Shown: positions 19,525 to 29,103 of the stretch, piece after piece
Numbering within the stretch: the stretch's first letter is position 1
How the letters are laid out: every line of letters begins with the position of its first letter
NCBI RefSeq assembly: GCF_900010755.1
Contig: NZ_CZJT01000086.1
Coordinates: 90,583-154,582, forward strand
From: Paeniglutamicibacter antarcticus
GTDB taxonomy: Bacteria > Actinomycetota > Actinomycetes > Actinomycetales > Micrococcaceae
DNA: 64,000 nucleotides
Direction: 5' to 3'
Program-made: the position numbers and the translations under genes
Notes under the pieces: generated by a model
Databases searched by the model: none
What the model was told of the DNA's origin: nothing
The model's input: the letters and a program-made list of their open reading frames with translations, nothing else

Positions 19525-20385
19525 CTAGCTGCGATCATCGCCGGCAGTCAGGAAGTCAATGACCTCTTCCACGCGGCCCAGCAGCGATGGCTCAAGGTCT
19601 GCATAGCTGCGCACTTGGCCCAGGATCCGTTCCCATCCCTGGGCAACATCAATCTGTTCCGCATGGGGCCAGCCCAACCCCTTCAGGATTCCGGTTTTCC
19701 AGTCGGTGCCACGTGGCACCACCGGCCAGGCCTTGATTCCAAGCACCGTCGGGCGCACCGCCTGCCAGACATCCACATACGGGTGCCCGACAATCAGCAC
19801 GTTGCCTGCGGCGCCGGGCACCCGCATGGCTTCGGCGGCGATCTTTGCTTCCTTGGTGCCTGACACCAGGTGGTCCACCAGGATCCCAAGTTTGCGTTGC
19901 GGGCCGGGGGAGAACTCCCGGATGGCCGAGGCCAAATCATCAACGCCGTGAAGCGGCTCGACGACGATGCCTTCGACGCGCAGGTCATGGCCCCAGACCT
20001 TCTCCACCAGTTGGGCGTCGTGCTTGCCTTCAACCCAGATGCGGCTGGCGCGCGCGGTGCGGGCCCGCAGATCCGTGACCACGCGGGATCCGGACGCGCT
20101 GCGTGCGGTTCCTTGCTTCGCCGGCGGTGCGGCAACGGGTTCAGTGATTTCCACCGGCTCGCCTTCAAGCAGGAACCCGAATCCAGAACGGAAGGACTTG
20201 GTGCGCCCGGCGCGGTCTTCCAGGGCCATGATGCGCATACCGCCGGATTTCTCCATGCGCACGACTTCACCCACCCAGCCGCTTTCAACGTCCTCGAGCA
20301 CCAGGCCCAGGGCCAGCGGGACCTTGCGAAGCTGGCGGCGGGCGGGGGCACTCATGTCTTGGGCGCCCCAAGAGTAACTGGTCAT
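19525..20385 (-). CDS. DUF3097 family protein
   Basis: A 286-residue cytoplasmic protein of the actinobacterial DUF3097 family. The N-terminal part (PLALGLVLEDVESGWVGEV) resembles a small beta barrel; the C-terminal part (RIWVEGKHDAQLVEKVWG, ILVDHLVSGTKE, VLIVGHPYVDVWQAV) has a Toprim-like look with an early acidic glutamate and a later DH. The nucleic-acid link is speculation. ATG 20385 is chosen for GGAAAG just upstream; an in-frame extension to 20505 would run into the hrcA control region. It is divergent from hrcA. Confidence 0.87.
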   Translation of the reverse strand: MTSYSWGAQDMSAPARRQLRKVPLALGLVLEDVESGWVGEVVRMEKSGGMRIMALEDRAGRTKSFRSGFGFLLEGEPVEITEPVAAPPAKQGTARSASGSRVVTDLRARTARASRIWVEGKHDAQLVEKVWGHDLRVEGIVVEPLHGVDDLASAIREFSPGPQRKLGILVDHLVSGTKEAKIAAEAMRVPGAAGNVLIVGHPYVDVWQAVRPTVLGIKAWPVVPRGTDWKTGILKGLGWPHAEQIDVAQGWERILGQVRSYADLEPSLLGRVEEVIDFLTAGDDRS

Positions 20386-20498
20386 GGTTTCACTTTCCGG
20401 TGCTGGTGGTCGCGTCCTGCTGTGGCTGCGGGTGTGGTGAACCCGGCACCACTGTCTTGGAACAAACCATGCTAACAACCCTGCGGAACGTATTAGAC

Positions 20499-20525
20499 TT
20501 AGCACTTGGACGTGTCGAGTGCTAA
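20499..20525. promoter_or_regulatory. CIRCE operator for HrcA
   Basis: TTAGCACTT, 9 nt, GAGTGCTAA. The consensus is TTAGCACTC-N9-GAGTGCTAA, so only the last base of the left half deviates. It lies 75 bp before the hrcA ATG and should let HrcA repress its own operon until heat shock. DUF3097, starting at 20385 on the other strand, could also be affected. Confidence 0.93.
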
Positions 20526-20600
20526 AAGGTCGCAGATTCGCGCACCACGAACCACCGGCCCGTCATCGGCATATCCATTTGGCGCTCAGGAGGGGGGAAC

Positions 20601-21614
20601 ATGACCGATCCACGCAGGCTCGAAGTCCTGAGGGCCATCGTTGGCGACTATGTCCAGTCCAAGGAACCCGTGGGTTCGCGGGCCCTGTTGGAACGACACA
20701 ATCTAGGCGTCTCCGCGGCAACGATCCGCAACGACATGGCTTCCCTTGAGGAAGAGGGGTTCATTATTGCCCCACACACCTCCTCGGGCCGGATCCCCAC
20801 CGAAAAGGGCTACAGGCACTTCGTTGACCAGATCGGCGACATCAAACCGCTCTCCGTGGCCGAACGCAGGGCCATTGCCGCGTTGATCGAAGGCTCCCAT
20901 GACCTGAACGAGGTCCTGGAAAACACCGTCAGGCTGCTGGCGAGCATTACCCAGCAGGTAGCCCTGATCCAGGTTCCGCACTATTCACATGCGACGGTGC
21001 GGCACATCGAATTGGTGGGGCTGGGCGCCGGGCAAACCCTGGTGGTCTTGATCGCTTCAAGCGGCAAGGTTGAACAACGCGTGATCCTGCTGGGCGCCGA
21101 AACCACCGAAGAGGATCTGCAGCGCCTGCGCGCAGTGTTCCTGGGGGTCCTTGGCAACCGGCCGATCGCCGATGTCTCAAAGCTTTGCGGCGGGGCCAGC
21201 GACCTGGTGGAACCGCGCCTGTTGCCCGGAGCACGGGCGGTCGCAGAATCCCTAGCAACACTGGCCCGCAACAACACGGTTGACCGCATGGTCATGGCCG
21301 GCACCGCCAACCTTGCACGCTCAAACCGTGACTTCCCGTTGAGCATCACACCGGTTCTTGAGGTCCTCGAGGAACAAGTTGTACTGCTTCAGTTGTTCTC
21401 TGAACTGGAACAAGATGCGCACGGGATTGCCGTCGGCATCGGAACCGAAAACCAGTACGGTGCACTGACCGAAGCCTCGGTGGTTGCCACAGGGTACGGG
21501 CCAGGCGAGCAATCGATGATCGGCGTGCTGGGACCCACCCGCATGAATTACCCCACCTCGATGGCCGCAGTGCGCGCCGTCGCCAGGTATCTTTCCCGCA
21601 TTTTGGCCAGCTAA
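20601..21614 (+). CDS. hrcA: heat-inducible transcription repressor HrcA
   Basis: Represses class I heat-shock genes by binding CIRCE, with GroE chaperones modulating its activity. The 337-residue protein has the N-terminal winged helix (RRLEVLRAIVGDYVQSKEP, VSAATIRNDMASLEEEGF) and the C-terminal GAF-like dimerisation/regulatory domain ending GPTRMNYPTSMAAVRAVAR. AGGAGGGGGG just before the ATG is a strong ribosome site. A CIRCE element lies upstream, and dnaJ and rsmE follow, the usual actinobacterial heat-shock operon. Confidence 0.97.
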   Translation: MTDPRRLEVLRAIVGDYVQSKEPVGSRALLERHNLGVSAATIRNDMASLEEEGFIIAPHTSSGRIPTEKGYRHFVDQIGDIKPLSVAERRAIAALIEGSHDLNEVLENTVRLLASITQQVALIQVPHYSHATVRHIELVGLGAGQTLVVLIASSGKVEQRVILLGAETTEEDLQRLRAVFLGVLGNRPIADVSKLCGGASDLVEPRLLPGARAVAESLATLARNNTVDRMVMAGTANLARSNRDFPLSITPVLEVLEEQVVLLQLFSELEQDAHGIAVGIGTENQYGALTEASVVATGYGPGEQSMIGVLGPTRMNYPTSMAAVRAVARYLSRILAS

Positions 21615-21665
21615 CCGCCGGTTCATGATCAATTTCTTGAAGTACGAAAGGACACAGCGAGCACT

Positions 21666-22796
21666 GTGAGCACCCATTACGAAGTCCTCGGCGTCAACCA
21701 GGACGCCACGAGCGAGGAAATCAAGAAGGCCTACCGCAAGCTGGCCCGCAAGCTTCACCCGGACGTCAACCCGGGTGAGGACGCCTCCGAGCAGTTCAAG
21801 CAGGTCACCCACGCCTACGAGGTGCTCTCCGACGCCGACAAGCGCGCCAACTACGACGCGACAGGTAATGAGAACGGCACCGGCCAGCAAGGATTCGGCG
21901 GCAGCGGCGGATTTGGCGGCGGCTTCGGTGACATCTTCGAGCAGTTCTTCGGCGGCGGACAAGCCCAAGGCCCGGCCTCACGCGTACAGCGCGGCCGCGA
22001 CGCACTGATCACCGCGACCATCGATTTGGACGACGCGGTGGGCGGCACCGTGTACCCGCTGGATATGGAAACCGCAGTCACCTGTCCCACCTGTGAAGGC
22101 AGCTGCTGCCGCCCGGGCACCTCGCCGGTGACCTGCTCCATCTGCCACGGCGCCGGCCAGGTCCAGCGCCCGGTCCGTTCCTTCCTGGGCCAGATGATGA
22201 CGGTTGAGACCTGTGCCGCCTGCCGCGGTTTCGGCACCACCATCCCGGACCCCTGCCTCGACTGCAGCGGCCAGGGCCGCATCCGCGAACGCATCTCCAA
22301 GCAACTCAAGGTACCCGCAGGCGTTGCCAGCGGCACCCGCATCCACCTGGCAGGGCAGGGCGAGGCCGGCCCGGGCGGCGGCCCCAACGGCGACCTCTAC
22401 GTGGAAATCGAAGTACGCCGCCACAAGGTCTTCGAACGCGAGGGCGTGGACCTGCATGCACGCATGAACGTCCCGATGACCGCCGCTGCGCTCGGCGCCG
22501 ATCTGAAGCTTGAAACCTTCGACGGGCCGCAGACCATCGAGGTTGAATCCGGCGCCCAATCCGGTGACACGGTGCGACTTTCCGGCTACGGCGTTCCGCG
22601 CCTGCGCGGCGGCAAGCGCGGGGACATCATCGTGCACCTGCACGTTGAGACCCCCACCAAGGTCGACGCGGCACAGCGCGAACTGCTGGAGCAGCTGGCC
22701 AAGCTACGCGGCGAGGAATTCGCCGAGGGCCGCATGGAAAACAGCGGCGGAATGTTCTCCCGCCTGCGCGGCAAGCTGGGCAACCTGGGCTCATGA
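21666..22796 (+). CDS. dnaJ: chaperone DnaJ (DnaJ2 type)
   Basis: Hsp40 co-chaperone that stimulates DnaK. The 376-residue protein has a J domain with HPD (KLHPDVN, about residue 33), a short Gly/Phe region ([13 protein letters not shown]), four zinc-binding repeats ([32 protein letters not shown]) and the two client-binding beta domains. The first zinc repeat ends in Cys where the consensus has Gly. GTG start with GAAAGGA 12 nt upstream. Linked to hrcA rather than dnaK, as for the second DnaJ of mycobacteria. Its stop overlaps rsmE by 4 nt. Confidence 0.96.
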   Translation: MSTHYEVLGVNQDATSEEIKKAYRKLARKLHPDVNPGEDASEQFKQVTHAYEVLSDADKRANYDATGNENGTGQQGFGGSGGFGGGFGDIFEQFFGGGQAQGPASRVQRGRDALITATIDLDDAVGGTVYPLDMETAVTCPTCEGSCCRPGTSPVTCSICHGAGQVQRPVRSFLGQMMTVETCAACRGFGTTIPDPCLDCSGQGRIRERISKQLKVPAGVASGTRIHLAGQGEAGPGGGPNGDLYVEIEVRRHKVFEREGVDLHARMNVPMTAAALGADLKLETFDGPQTIEVESGAQSGDTVRLSGYGVPRLRGGKRGDIIVHLHVETPTKVDAAQRELLEQLAKLRGEEFAEGRMENSGGMFSRLRGKLGNLGS

Positions 22797-23596
22797 GCAA
22801 CCAGTGCTTCTTCATGGAACGCGGCACCCTGGGCACGCCCACGGTGGGCGATGTGCTCACCCTTGAGGGGCCCGAGGCCCACCACGCGGTGAACGTCAAG
22901 CGCGTGCGCGCCGGGGAAACCATCGACCTTGTCGACGGCACCGGGGTGCGCGCCAGCGTCGAGGTGCTGGACACCGACAAGTCCTCGCTGCGAGCCACCG
23001 TGGCCGCGGTTGACCACGAAGAAGCAAACCCGGTGCGTATCACCCTGGTCCAGGCACTTGCCAAGGGGGACCGGGACTTGCAGGCAGTGGAGTCCGCGGT
23101 GGAACTTGGCATCGATGCCGTGCGACCCTGGCAATCGGACCGCGCCATCGTGCGCTGGAACGAGGCCAAGGCCGCCAAGGCCCTGGGCAAGTGGGAAGCG
23201 ACGGTGCTCGCCGCGCTGAAGCAGTCAAGGCGTACGTACCTGCCCGAGGTCTTGCCGATGCTTTCCAGCCCTGCGTTGGCCGCGGACATGGCCGCCCGCA
23301 CGGCTTCCGGTCACCCGGTGCTGGTGGTGGTCTTGCATGAACGCAGCACGGATTCGGTGGCGCGGGTGGTGCAGACCTGGAAAGCCGATTCCTTGCAGGC
23401 CACGGTTGGCAATGAATCCGCGCCCGCGGAGGTGCTGCTGGTTGTCGGCCCCGAGGGCGGCATCTCGGACCAGGAGCTGGAGAAGTTCATCCAGGCCGGT
23501 GCCCGCGTGGCCTTGCTTGGCCATCACGTGCTGAGGGCTTCCACAGCAGGGCCCGCGGCCTTGGTGTTGGTTCGCCACCTGCTGGACCAGCTATAA
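22793..23596 (+). CDS. rsmE: 16S rRNA (uracil-1498-N3)-methyltransferase
   Basis: Methylates U1498 in helix 44 of 16S rRNA using SAM. The 267-residue protein has an N-terminal PUA-like domain ([17 protein letters not shown]) and a C-terminal SPOUT knot with the SAM-binding loops VVGPEGGIS and [13 protein letters not shown]. It starts within the dnaJ stop (ATGA) and closes the hrcA operon. A 40-bp palindrome follows. Confidence 0.96.
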   Translation: MSNQCFFMERGTLGTPTVGDVLTLEGPEAHHAVNVKRVRAGETIDLVDGTGVRASVEVLDTDKSSLRATVAAVDHEEANPVRITLVQALAKGDRDLQAVESAVELGIDAVRPWQSDRAIVRWNEAKAAKALGKWEATVLAALKQSRRTYLPEVLPMLSSPALAADMAARTASGHPVLVVVLHERSTDSVARVVQTWKADSLQATVGNESAPAEVLLVVGPEGGISDQELEKFIQAGARVALLGHHVLRASTAGPAALVLVRHLLDQL

Positions 23597-23660
23597 ACCG
23601 GCCGCCGGCAGTTTCGGGGAAACCCGTCCTGCGGCAAAAACCTTAGGAAAGTTTCAAGGA

Positions 23661-23700
23661 ATGTGTTGAGGGGATCCGCATGCGGATCCCCTCAACACAT
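23661..23700. terminator. perfect 40-bp palindromic terminator
   Basis: Two 20-nt arms (23661-23680, 23681-23700) are exact reverse complements with no spacer. It lies between the convergent rsmE and GerMN-lipoprotein genes and can stop both; TTGTGTTT follows on the plus strand. Confidence 0.85.
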
Positions 23701-23795
23701 TTGTGTTTAATGTGGCTTCAATTTTGCGGTGTTTCGCTTTTGCAGTGCTCGGGCGACGACTGCCGTGCACCGGGGGCCTTCAGCGGCGCACTTTC

Positions 23796-24737
23796 TCAGT
23801 CCTGCACCGTAAAGGTCTTGGACTCGACGGCGACCTTCATTCCGGAAGGCTTGTCAACACCCCAGGCGCTGAAGACATATTCGCCAGGGTCCAGCATGTA
23901 GCTGAACGAGAACTCGTTGGAATCAAGTGCATCGCCACCGGTGTGGATCCGTCCCGACGCGATGACTTCACCCTCGACGCCGGGATGCTTCTTGGTGGCC
24001 TTGCGAGCGATGCTCCAGTATTCGCCCCCGGTAAATGATGCGGTCAGGCCGTGGAAGGCCACGTGGCCGGAGGCCTGCGTCGACCCGAACAGCGGGTCGA
24101 TGATCCAAAGGGGAGCCGCAAGCTTCACCTCACGGGTAAAGGCCTGCTCCAACGGGATCTTCCCAAAGGCCATGAAATCACTGGAACCGTCCACCAGGAT
24201 CTTGACGCTCGGTTCCACTCCGTCGGACAGGATCCCTGCGTTGGAGGCAGCCGCGGTGGCCGTGTAGACCAGCTGGGCAATCGAGCGTTCGGCGAGTCCA
24301 CGGTCCAAGGAAGCGGCGAACGCCTTCTTCTCCAGGTCCAACGTGATCACGTTCTCGGCACTGACCGAGGCACCGATTGACTTGCTGGGGCGCCACAGGT
24401 TGAAGTACGCGGGATCCTGAGGCTTTGCTGACAGCATGTGGCGCACCGAGGCCGCAATCGGATCCCCGGCGCCCGGGATGCTGACAAACTCCCGGTACAG
24501 GCTCACGGTGCCGTCGGACTCCGATAGCCAGTAAACCGGTGCGCTTCGGCTGGTGCTCAAGGGTTCCATTTCGACCGATGACAAGGGAGAAGCCGACGAG
24601 CGGATATCGGCATTTGAGGCCGGCATGGAGAACTGTTCGGCGCCGCTTCCCGGTCCGCATGCGGCCAGGGCGCCAAGCAGCGCAGTGGGTGCCAGAACCG
24701 CAATGCGGGAATGGACAGTACGACGGGAACGGGACAT
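23796..24737 (-). CDS. lipoprotein with GerMN and Gmad2 domains
   Basis: Exported, lipid-anchored protein of about 313 residues. The signal peptide ends in the lipobox LAAC (GALAACG, about residue 27). After a Ser-rich linker a GerMN domain follows (VYWLSESDGTVSLYREF through VEPSVKILVDGSSD), then a C-terminal immunoglobulin-like Gmad2 domain (GHVAFHGLTASFTGGEYW to the end). The two-domain form occurs in many non-sporulating actinobacteria; its role at the envelope is unknown. The start is set by the signal peptide because no strong ribosome site is visible. It is divergent from phoH. Confidence 0.85.
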   Translation of the reverse strand: MSRSRRTVHSRIAVLAPTALLGALAACGPGSGAEQFSMPASNADIRSSASPLSSVEMEPLSTSRSAPVYWLSESDGTVSLYREFVSIPGAGDPIAASVRHMLSAKPQDPAYFNLWRPSKSIGASVSAENVITLDLEKKAFAASLDRGLAERSIAQLVYTATAAASNAGILSDGVEPSVKILVDGSSDFMAFGKIPLEQAFTREVKLAAPLWIIDPLFGSTQASGHVAFHGLTASFTGGEYWSIARKATKKHPGVEGEVIASGRIHTGGDALDSNEFSFSYMLDPGEYVFSAWGVDKPSGMKVAVESKTFTVQD

Positions 24738-25087
24738 CGGAATGAGTGGCTTTCTGAAACAAATTAGGGGCAAATCGTTGGATTGGACCGCCGGGGGAGA
24801 CGACAATCCGGCACCAGCCTTACATAAATTCCTGTCGGATTGGGTCTCAAACCATGATTTTGTTAGGACTGTTGCATGATTGATATGTTCCACGGTCTGG
24901 CGCGCCGCCGCGGCACCCGCAGGCCACGCGGTGCTGTATCGCACCACACAGCGCAACGTTTTTACCGTTTTTCATCGTGCGGCCCAAGGGGCCACAGGAT
25001 AAGATGGAAGCCGTGCAGGGACCAATGGCCACGGAAAGACCGCAAGCGCCAGTAGCCCACACAGAATGCGGAGGCGGCAACAGTCGT
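24738..25087. other. divergent promoter region between the GerMN lipoprotein and phoH
   Basis: No gene is evident in these 350 bases. A TAAGAT box at 25000-25005 lies 7 nt before an in-frame GTG (25013) of phoH and could drive a leaderless, 25-residue longer PhoH. Confidence 0.4.
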
Positions 25088-26188
25088 ATGGATCAAGAGA
25101 TGAGCCAAACAGGCCAACCCCGGGAAACCGATGCGTTGGTCAGCTTCGACAGTTCCGATCAAATGGTTGCCACCCTTGGCGCACACGATGAGCTCCTGCG
25201 AGTCATCGACGGCGCCTACCCAGGAGTTGAACTCCACGCACGCGGTAACGACTTGCGGGTCACCGGCGAACCAACAGCTGCGCACAAGGCCCTGCGGGTC
25301 ATTACCGAGGCACGCACCCTCGCCGCCAACGGCACCCGGATTTCAGCGCAGACCATCGAACAATTGGTGCGCATGCTCGAGGGCTCCGGGGCCGGAAACA
25401 TCCAGTCGGTGCTGGGGCTGAAAATCCTTTCGGGGCGCGGCAAGGCCATCCGCCCCAAGACCGCAAACCAAAAAGCCTACGTCGATGCCATCGACGAAAA
25501 CACTGTGGTCTTCGGCATCGGACCCGCCGGAACCGGCAAGACCTACCTGGCCATGGCCAAGGCGGTTGCCGCCCTCCAAGCCAAGGAGGTCAGCCGCATC
25601 ATCCTGACCCGTCCGGCCGTGGAGGCCGGGGAAAAGCTTGGTTTTTTGCCCGGCACACTCACCGACAAGATCGACCCGTACCTGCGCCCGCTCTACGACG
25701 CGCTGCACGACATGCTGGAACCGGATACGATCCCGCGGCTGCTGGCCGCCGGCACCATAGAGGTGGCACCGCTGGCTTACATGCGCGGGCGCACCCTCAA
25801 TGACGCGTTCATCATCCTCGACGAGGCGCAGAACACCACGCCCGAACAGATGAAAATGTTCCTCACCCGGTTGGGCTTCGGCTCCAAGATCGTGGTGACA
25901 GGCGACATCACGCAGGTCGATTTGCCCGGCGGCACCAAGAGCGGGCTGCGCGTTGTCACCGAGATCCTTGAGGGCGTCGATGACATAGCCTTCTGCGAGC
26001 TCGATTCCTCCGACGTGGTCCGCCACCGTTTGGTCGGGTCAATTGTCAGCGCCTACGAGCGCTGGACGATCCGCCAGGACCCCAATTTCAACCGCTCGGC
26101 GGCCCGCGCACGCCGTTCCGCAGCGAACCACAAACAACACGGCAAAAGCCCCGGGCAGACGCCCGACAACCAGGAGAACGCATCATGA
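25088..26188 (+). CDS. phoH: PhoH-like ATPase (YbeZ)
   Basis: RNA-associated P-loop ATPase that works with the YbeY endoribonuclease. About 366 residues: a KH-like N-terminal region, Walker [12 protein letters not shown] and Walker [10 protein letters not shown], with the family stretch [18 protein letters not shown]. The start is not certain: ATG 25088 has GGAGG 13 nt upstream, ATG 25100 is possible, and a leaderless GTG at 25013 cannot be excluded. The last codons overlap ybeY by 4 nt. First gene of the phoH-ybeY-corC-era operon. Confidence 0.95.
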   Translation: MDQEMSQTGQPRETDALVSFDSSDQMVATLGAHDELLRVIDGAYPGVELHARGNDLRVTGEPTAAHKALRVITEARTLAANGTRISAQTIEQLVRMLEGSGAGNIQSVLGLKILSGRGKAIRPKTANQKAYVDAIDENTVVFGIGPAGTGKTYLAMAKAVAALQAKEVSRIILTRPAVEAGEKLGFLPGTLTDKIDPYLRPLYDALHDMLEPDTIPRLLAAGTIEVAPLAYMRGRTLNDAFIILDEAQNTTPEQMKMFLTRLGFGSKIVVTGDITQVDLPGGTKSGLRVVTEILEGVDDIAFCELDSSDVVRHRLVGSIVSAYERWTIRQDPNFNRSAARARRSAANHKQHGKSPGQTPDNQENAS

Positions 26189-26658
26189 GCGTAGAGGTCA
26201 ACAACGAATCCGAGATCGAGGCAGACCTCGAGCGGATCAGCGCACTGGGACGTACCATCCTGGCCGAACTCAACGTGCACCCGGAAACCGAGGTTTCAAT
26301 CATCTTGATGGATGAGGAGCCCATGAGTGCCCTGCACGTTGAATGGATGGACATCGAGGGACCCACCGATGTGATGAGCTTCCCCATGGACGAACTTCGC
26401 CCCGGACGCCCGGGTTCTCCCACCGAGGCCGGCATGCTCGGGGACATCGTGATCTGCCCGCAGGTCGCCACCACCCAGGCTGCCACCGGAGGCCACAGTG
26501 TTGAGGACGAAATCCTGCTGCTGACCACCCACGGCATGTTGCACCTCCTGGGCTTCGACCATGCCGAACCCGAGGAAAAAGAAATCATGTTCACCCTGCA
26601 GCGCCAGCTGCTCGAAGGCTTCCTGGGCCGCCCGGCACCGCGGGAGACGATGAACTAG
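26185..26658 (+). CDS. ybeY: endoribonuclease YbeY
   Basis: Metal-dependent RNase for 16S rRNA maturation and ribosome quality control. The 157-residue protein carries the zinc motif HGMLHLLGFDH (about residue 119) and GDIVICPQ. ATGA overlap with phoH upstream; its TAG shares one base with the GTG of the next gene, so translation of the whole operon is probably coupled. Confidence 0.96.
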   Translation: MSVEVNNESEIEADLERISALGRTILAELNVHPETEVSIILMDEEPMSALHVEWMDIEGPTDVMSFPMDELRPGRPGSPTEAGMLGDIVICPQVATTQAATGGHSVEDEILLLTTHGMLHLLGFDHAEPEEKEIMFTLQRQLLEGFLGRPAPRETMN

Positions 26659-27968
26659 TGACCGCGACTATTCTCGCGCTCTGCGCGCTGGTGTTCCTCA
26701 TCTGCGCGGCAATCCTCACCGCAGCCGAATCCGCCTACCTCTACCTTTCACGGCAGCAGGCGGAAGTACTGCGCAACGAATCCTCATCCACGTTCTTGAG
26801 CAGCATCCTTGCCGACTCAACTAGCCACACACACGCGGTGCGTTTTTGGCGCATTTGGTTTGAAACCGCTTCGGCGGTTGCCGTTGCCATCCTGTACCAC
26901 GACGTTTTCGACAACGTCTGGATTGCCGGGTTGCTGGCAACCATCACCATGGCAGCCGTGAGCTTCGTGCTGGTCGGGGTCTCCCCGCGCCGGTACGGAC
27001 GCACCCACGCCGATTCGGTGGTGCGCCGCACCGCGCCGCTGATCAGGTTCCTGCGCCTGGTGCTCGGCCCGGTCCCCGGCTGGCTGGTGGGCATCGGGCA
27101 GGCGATCGCCCCGCACGCGGTGGCGGAGGACGAGGGCTTCCTGTCCCGGGAACGCCTGCGCGACTTGGTCGACAGGGCCTCTGAGGGCGACGGGCTGGAG
27201 GACGAGGCAGCGGAAATCATCAACTCGGTCATCGACCTGGATGACACCTACGTCCGCTCCGTGATGGTGCCGCGCACCGAGATGGTCACCATCGAAAAGG
27301 GTGAGGGCCTCAACGCGGCCATGGAATTGTTCCTGAACTCGGGCTGCTCACGCGTCCCGGTCATCGGGGAAGACGCCGATGACATCTTCGGCATCATCTA
27401 CCTCAAGGACGTCGCCTACAAGCTGCACCGCGAACCGGGCAGCAGTGCCCTGGTTGAGGATTTGGCCCGCCCCACCCGGTACGTGCCCGAATCCAAGTTC
27501 GTCGGCGAACTGCTCCCGGAACTGCAACGCGAAACAACGCACATGGCCATCGTGATCGACGAGTACGGCGGAACCGCCGGGCTGGTCACCCTCGAGGACC
27601 TCATCGAGGAAATCGTCGGGGAAATCGATGACGAGTACGACCGCCAACGCATCGAGATCGAGGAAATGGGCGACGGCAGCTACACGGTGACCGCCCGCAC
27701 CTCGATCGACGAGCTCGGCGAACTTTTCGACATCGACATCGACGAGGACGAGGTCGACTCGGTCGGCGGGCTGTTGGGCAAGGAACTGGGATCCGTCCCG
27801 GTGCTCGGTTCCCAGGCAGTGGTCCATGGCATGGAATTGAAGGTCGTCTCGCTCAGCGGGCGACGCAACCGCATCGGGAAGATCCTGGTGCGCAAGGTGG
27901 AAGTACACACGACAACCGGCGAACAACCCGCCGTGAACGATGCACCGCATCACAAGGAGCAAGCATGA
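26658..27968 (+). CDS. CNNM/CorC-type transporter-associated protein (hemolysin C family)
   Basis: Membrane protein of 436 residues with an N-terminal DUF21/CNNM domain (four hydrophobic helices to about residue 150), a CBS-domain pair ([14 protein letters not shown], then [22 protein letters not shown]) and a C-terminal CorC/HlyC ligand domain. Members are linked to magnesium and cobalt efflux; the hemolysin name is historical. GTG start. It lies between ybeY and era, its standard place in actinobacteria. Confidence 0.93.
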   Translation: MTATILALCALVFLICAAILTAAESAYLYLSRQQAEVLRNESSSTFLSSILADSTSHTHAVRFWRIWFETASAVAVAILYHDVFDNVWIAGLLATITMAAVSFVLVGVSPRRYGRTHADSVVRRTAPLIRFLRLVLGPVPGWLVGIGQAIAPHAVAEDEGFLSRERLRDLVDRASEGDGLEDEAAEIINSVIDLDDTYVRSVMVPRTEMVTIEKGEGLNAAMELFLNSGCSRVPVIGEDADDIFGIIYLKDVAYKLHREPGSSALVEDLARPTRYVPESKFVGELLPELQRETTHMAIVIDEYGGTAGLVTLEDLIEEIVGEIDDEYDRQRIEIEEMGDGSYTVTARTSIDELGELFDIDIDEDEVDSVGGLLGKELGSVPVLGSQAVVHGMELKVVSLSGRRNRIGKILVRKVEVHTTTGEQPAVNDAPHHKEQA

Positions 27969-28936
27969 GCCGGAACACCCAAACCCCCGCATTGATGCCC
28001 GAGGGCGGTTGGCCCAAGGACTTCCGTTCCGGCTTCACCTCCTTCGTGGGACGCCCGAACGCCGGCAAGTCGACGCTGACCAACGCCCTGGTGGGCCAGA
28101 AGGTTGCCATCACGTCCTCGAAGCCGCAGACCACCCGGCACACGATCCGCGGCATCGTGCACCGCGCGGATGCACAGCTGATCCTCGTTGACACCCCGGG
28201 CCTGCACCGCCCGCGCACGTTGCTGGGCCAGCGCCTGAACGACCTGGTGGCGGACACGCTCTCCGAGGTCGACGCCATCGGTTTCTGCCTGCCGGCCAAC
28301 GAGAAGATCGGCCCGGGCGACCGCTTCATCGCCACCCAGCTGGCGCAGCTGCAGAAGAAGCCGATTATCGCGATCGTCACCAAGGCCGACACTGTTGACA
28401 AGGCCGCCCTGATGCAGCAGCTCATGGCCGTGGCGCAACTTGGCGTTGACACCCTGGGGGAGGGCGGCTGGGCCGCCGTGGTGCCGGTTTCGGCGACCAA
28501 GGACTTCCAGGTCAACGAGGTGGCCAACGTGCTCGCCGCGCAGATGCCGCTGTCCCCGCCGCTGTACCCGGACGGCGAGCTGACCGACGAGCCGGAGGCC
28601 AAAATGGTTTCCGAGCTCATCCGCGAGGCTGCCTTGGAGGGCGTGCGCGACGAATTGCCGCACTCGTTGGCAGTGGTCGTGGAGGAAATGATTCCCCGCG
28701 AGGGACGCCCGGAGGACAGCCCGCTGCTGGATGTTCGCGTGAACCTATACGTGGAGCGTTCCAGCCAGAAGGCAATCATCATCGGCAAGGGCGGGGCGCG
28801 CCTGCGCGACGTCGGGACCCGTTCGCGCAAGGGCATCGAGGCGCTTCTGGGCACCCGCGTGTACCTTGACCTGCACGTGAAAATCGCCAAGGAATGGCAG
28901 CGCGATCCCAAGCAGTTGGGCAAGCTGGGCTTCTAG
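27965..28936 (+). CDS. era: GTPase Era
   Basis: Essential GTPase that binds the 3' end of 16S rRNA during 30S assembly. The 323-residue protein shows GRPNAGKSTL (G1), DTPGL (G3), TKAD (G4), and a C-terminal KH domain with the loop IIGKGGARLRDVG. Its N-terminus extends about 20 residues beyond the usual start. The ATG lies inside the end of the corC-like gene (ATGA). A classic intrinsic terminator follows. Confidence 0.97.
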   Translation: MSRNTQTPALMPEGGWPKDFRSGFTSFVGRPNAGKSTLTNALVGQKVAITSSKPQTTRHTIRGIVHRADAQLILVDTPGLHRPRTLLGQRLNDLVADTLSEVDAIGFCLPANEKIGPGDRFIATQLAQLQKKPIIAIVTKADTVDKAALMQQLMAVAQLGVDTLGEGGWAAVVPVSATKDFQVNEVANVLAAQMPLSPPLYPDGELTDEPEAKMVSELIREAALEGVRDELPHSLAVVVEEMIPREGRPEDSPLLDVRVNLYVERSSQKAIIIGKGGARLRDVGTRSRKGIEALLGTRVYLDLHVKIAKEWQRDPKQLGKLGF

Positions 28937-28962
28937 TCCCGGCTTGACGCCACATTGTTCAA

Positions 28963-28996
28963 GCGACCCCGGGCCCACCGCCCGGGGTCGCTTTTT
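28963..28996 (+). terminator. intrinsic terminator of the phoH-era operon
   Basis: 12-bp perfect stem (28963-28974 with 28980-28991), 5-nt loop, then TTTTT: the most canonical rho-independent terminator in the window. Confidence 0.92.
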
Positions 28997-29066
28997 GCTG
29001 TTCCCACCCGGCAGAGCCTGCCCGGGAGTGAACTGGGCCCGGTGGCAGTTGTGTTTCCCTGCCGAA

Positions 29067-29097
29067 TTGGTGGTGTTTCCGAACCCGTTGTTACAGT
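29067..29097 (+). promoter_or_regulatory. promoter of the amine oxidase gene, leaderless
   Basis: TTGGTG (29067-29072), 19 nt, TACAGT (29092-29097), then 6 nt to the ATG at 29104. No ribosome binding site. Confidence 0.5.
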
Positions 29098-29103
29098 GGC
29101 CGC

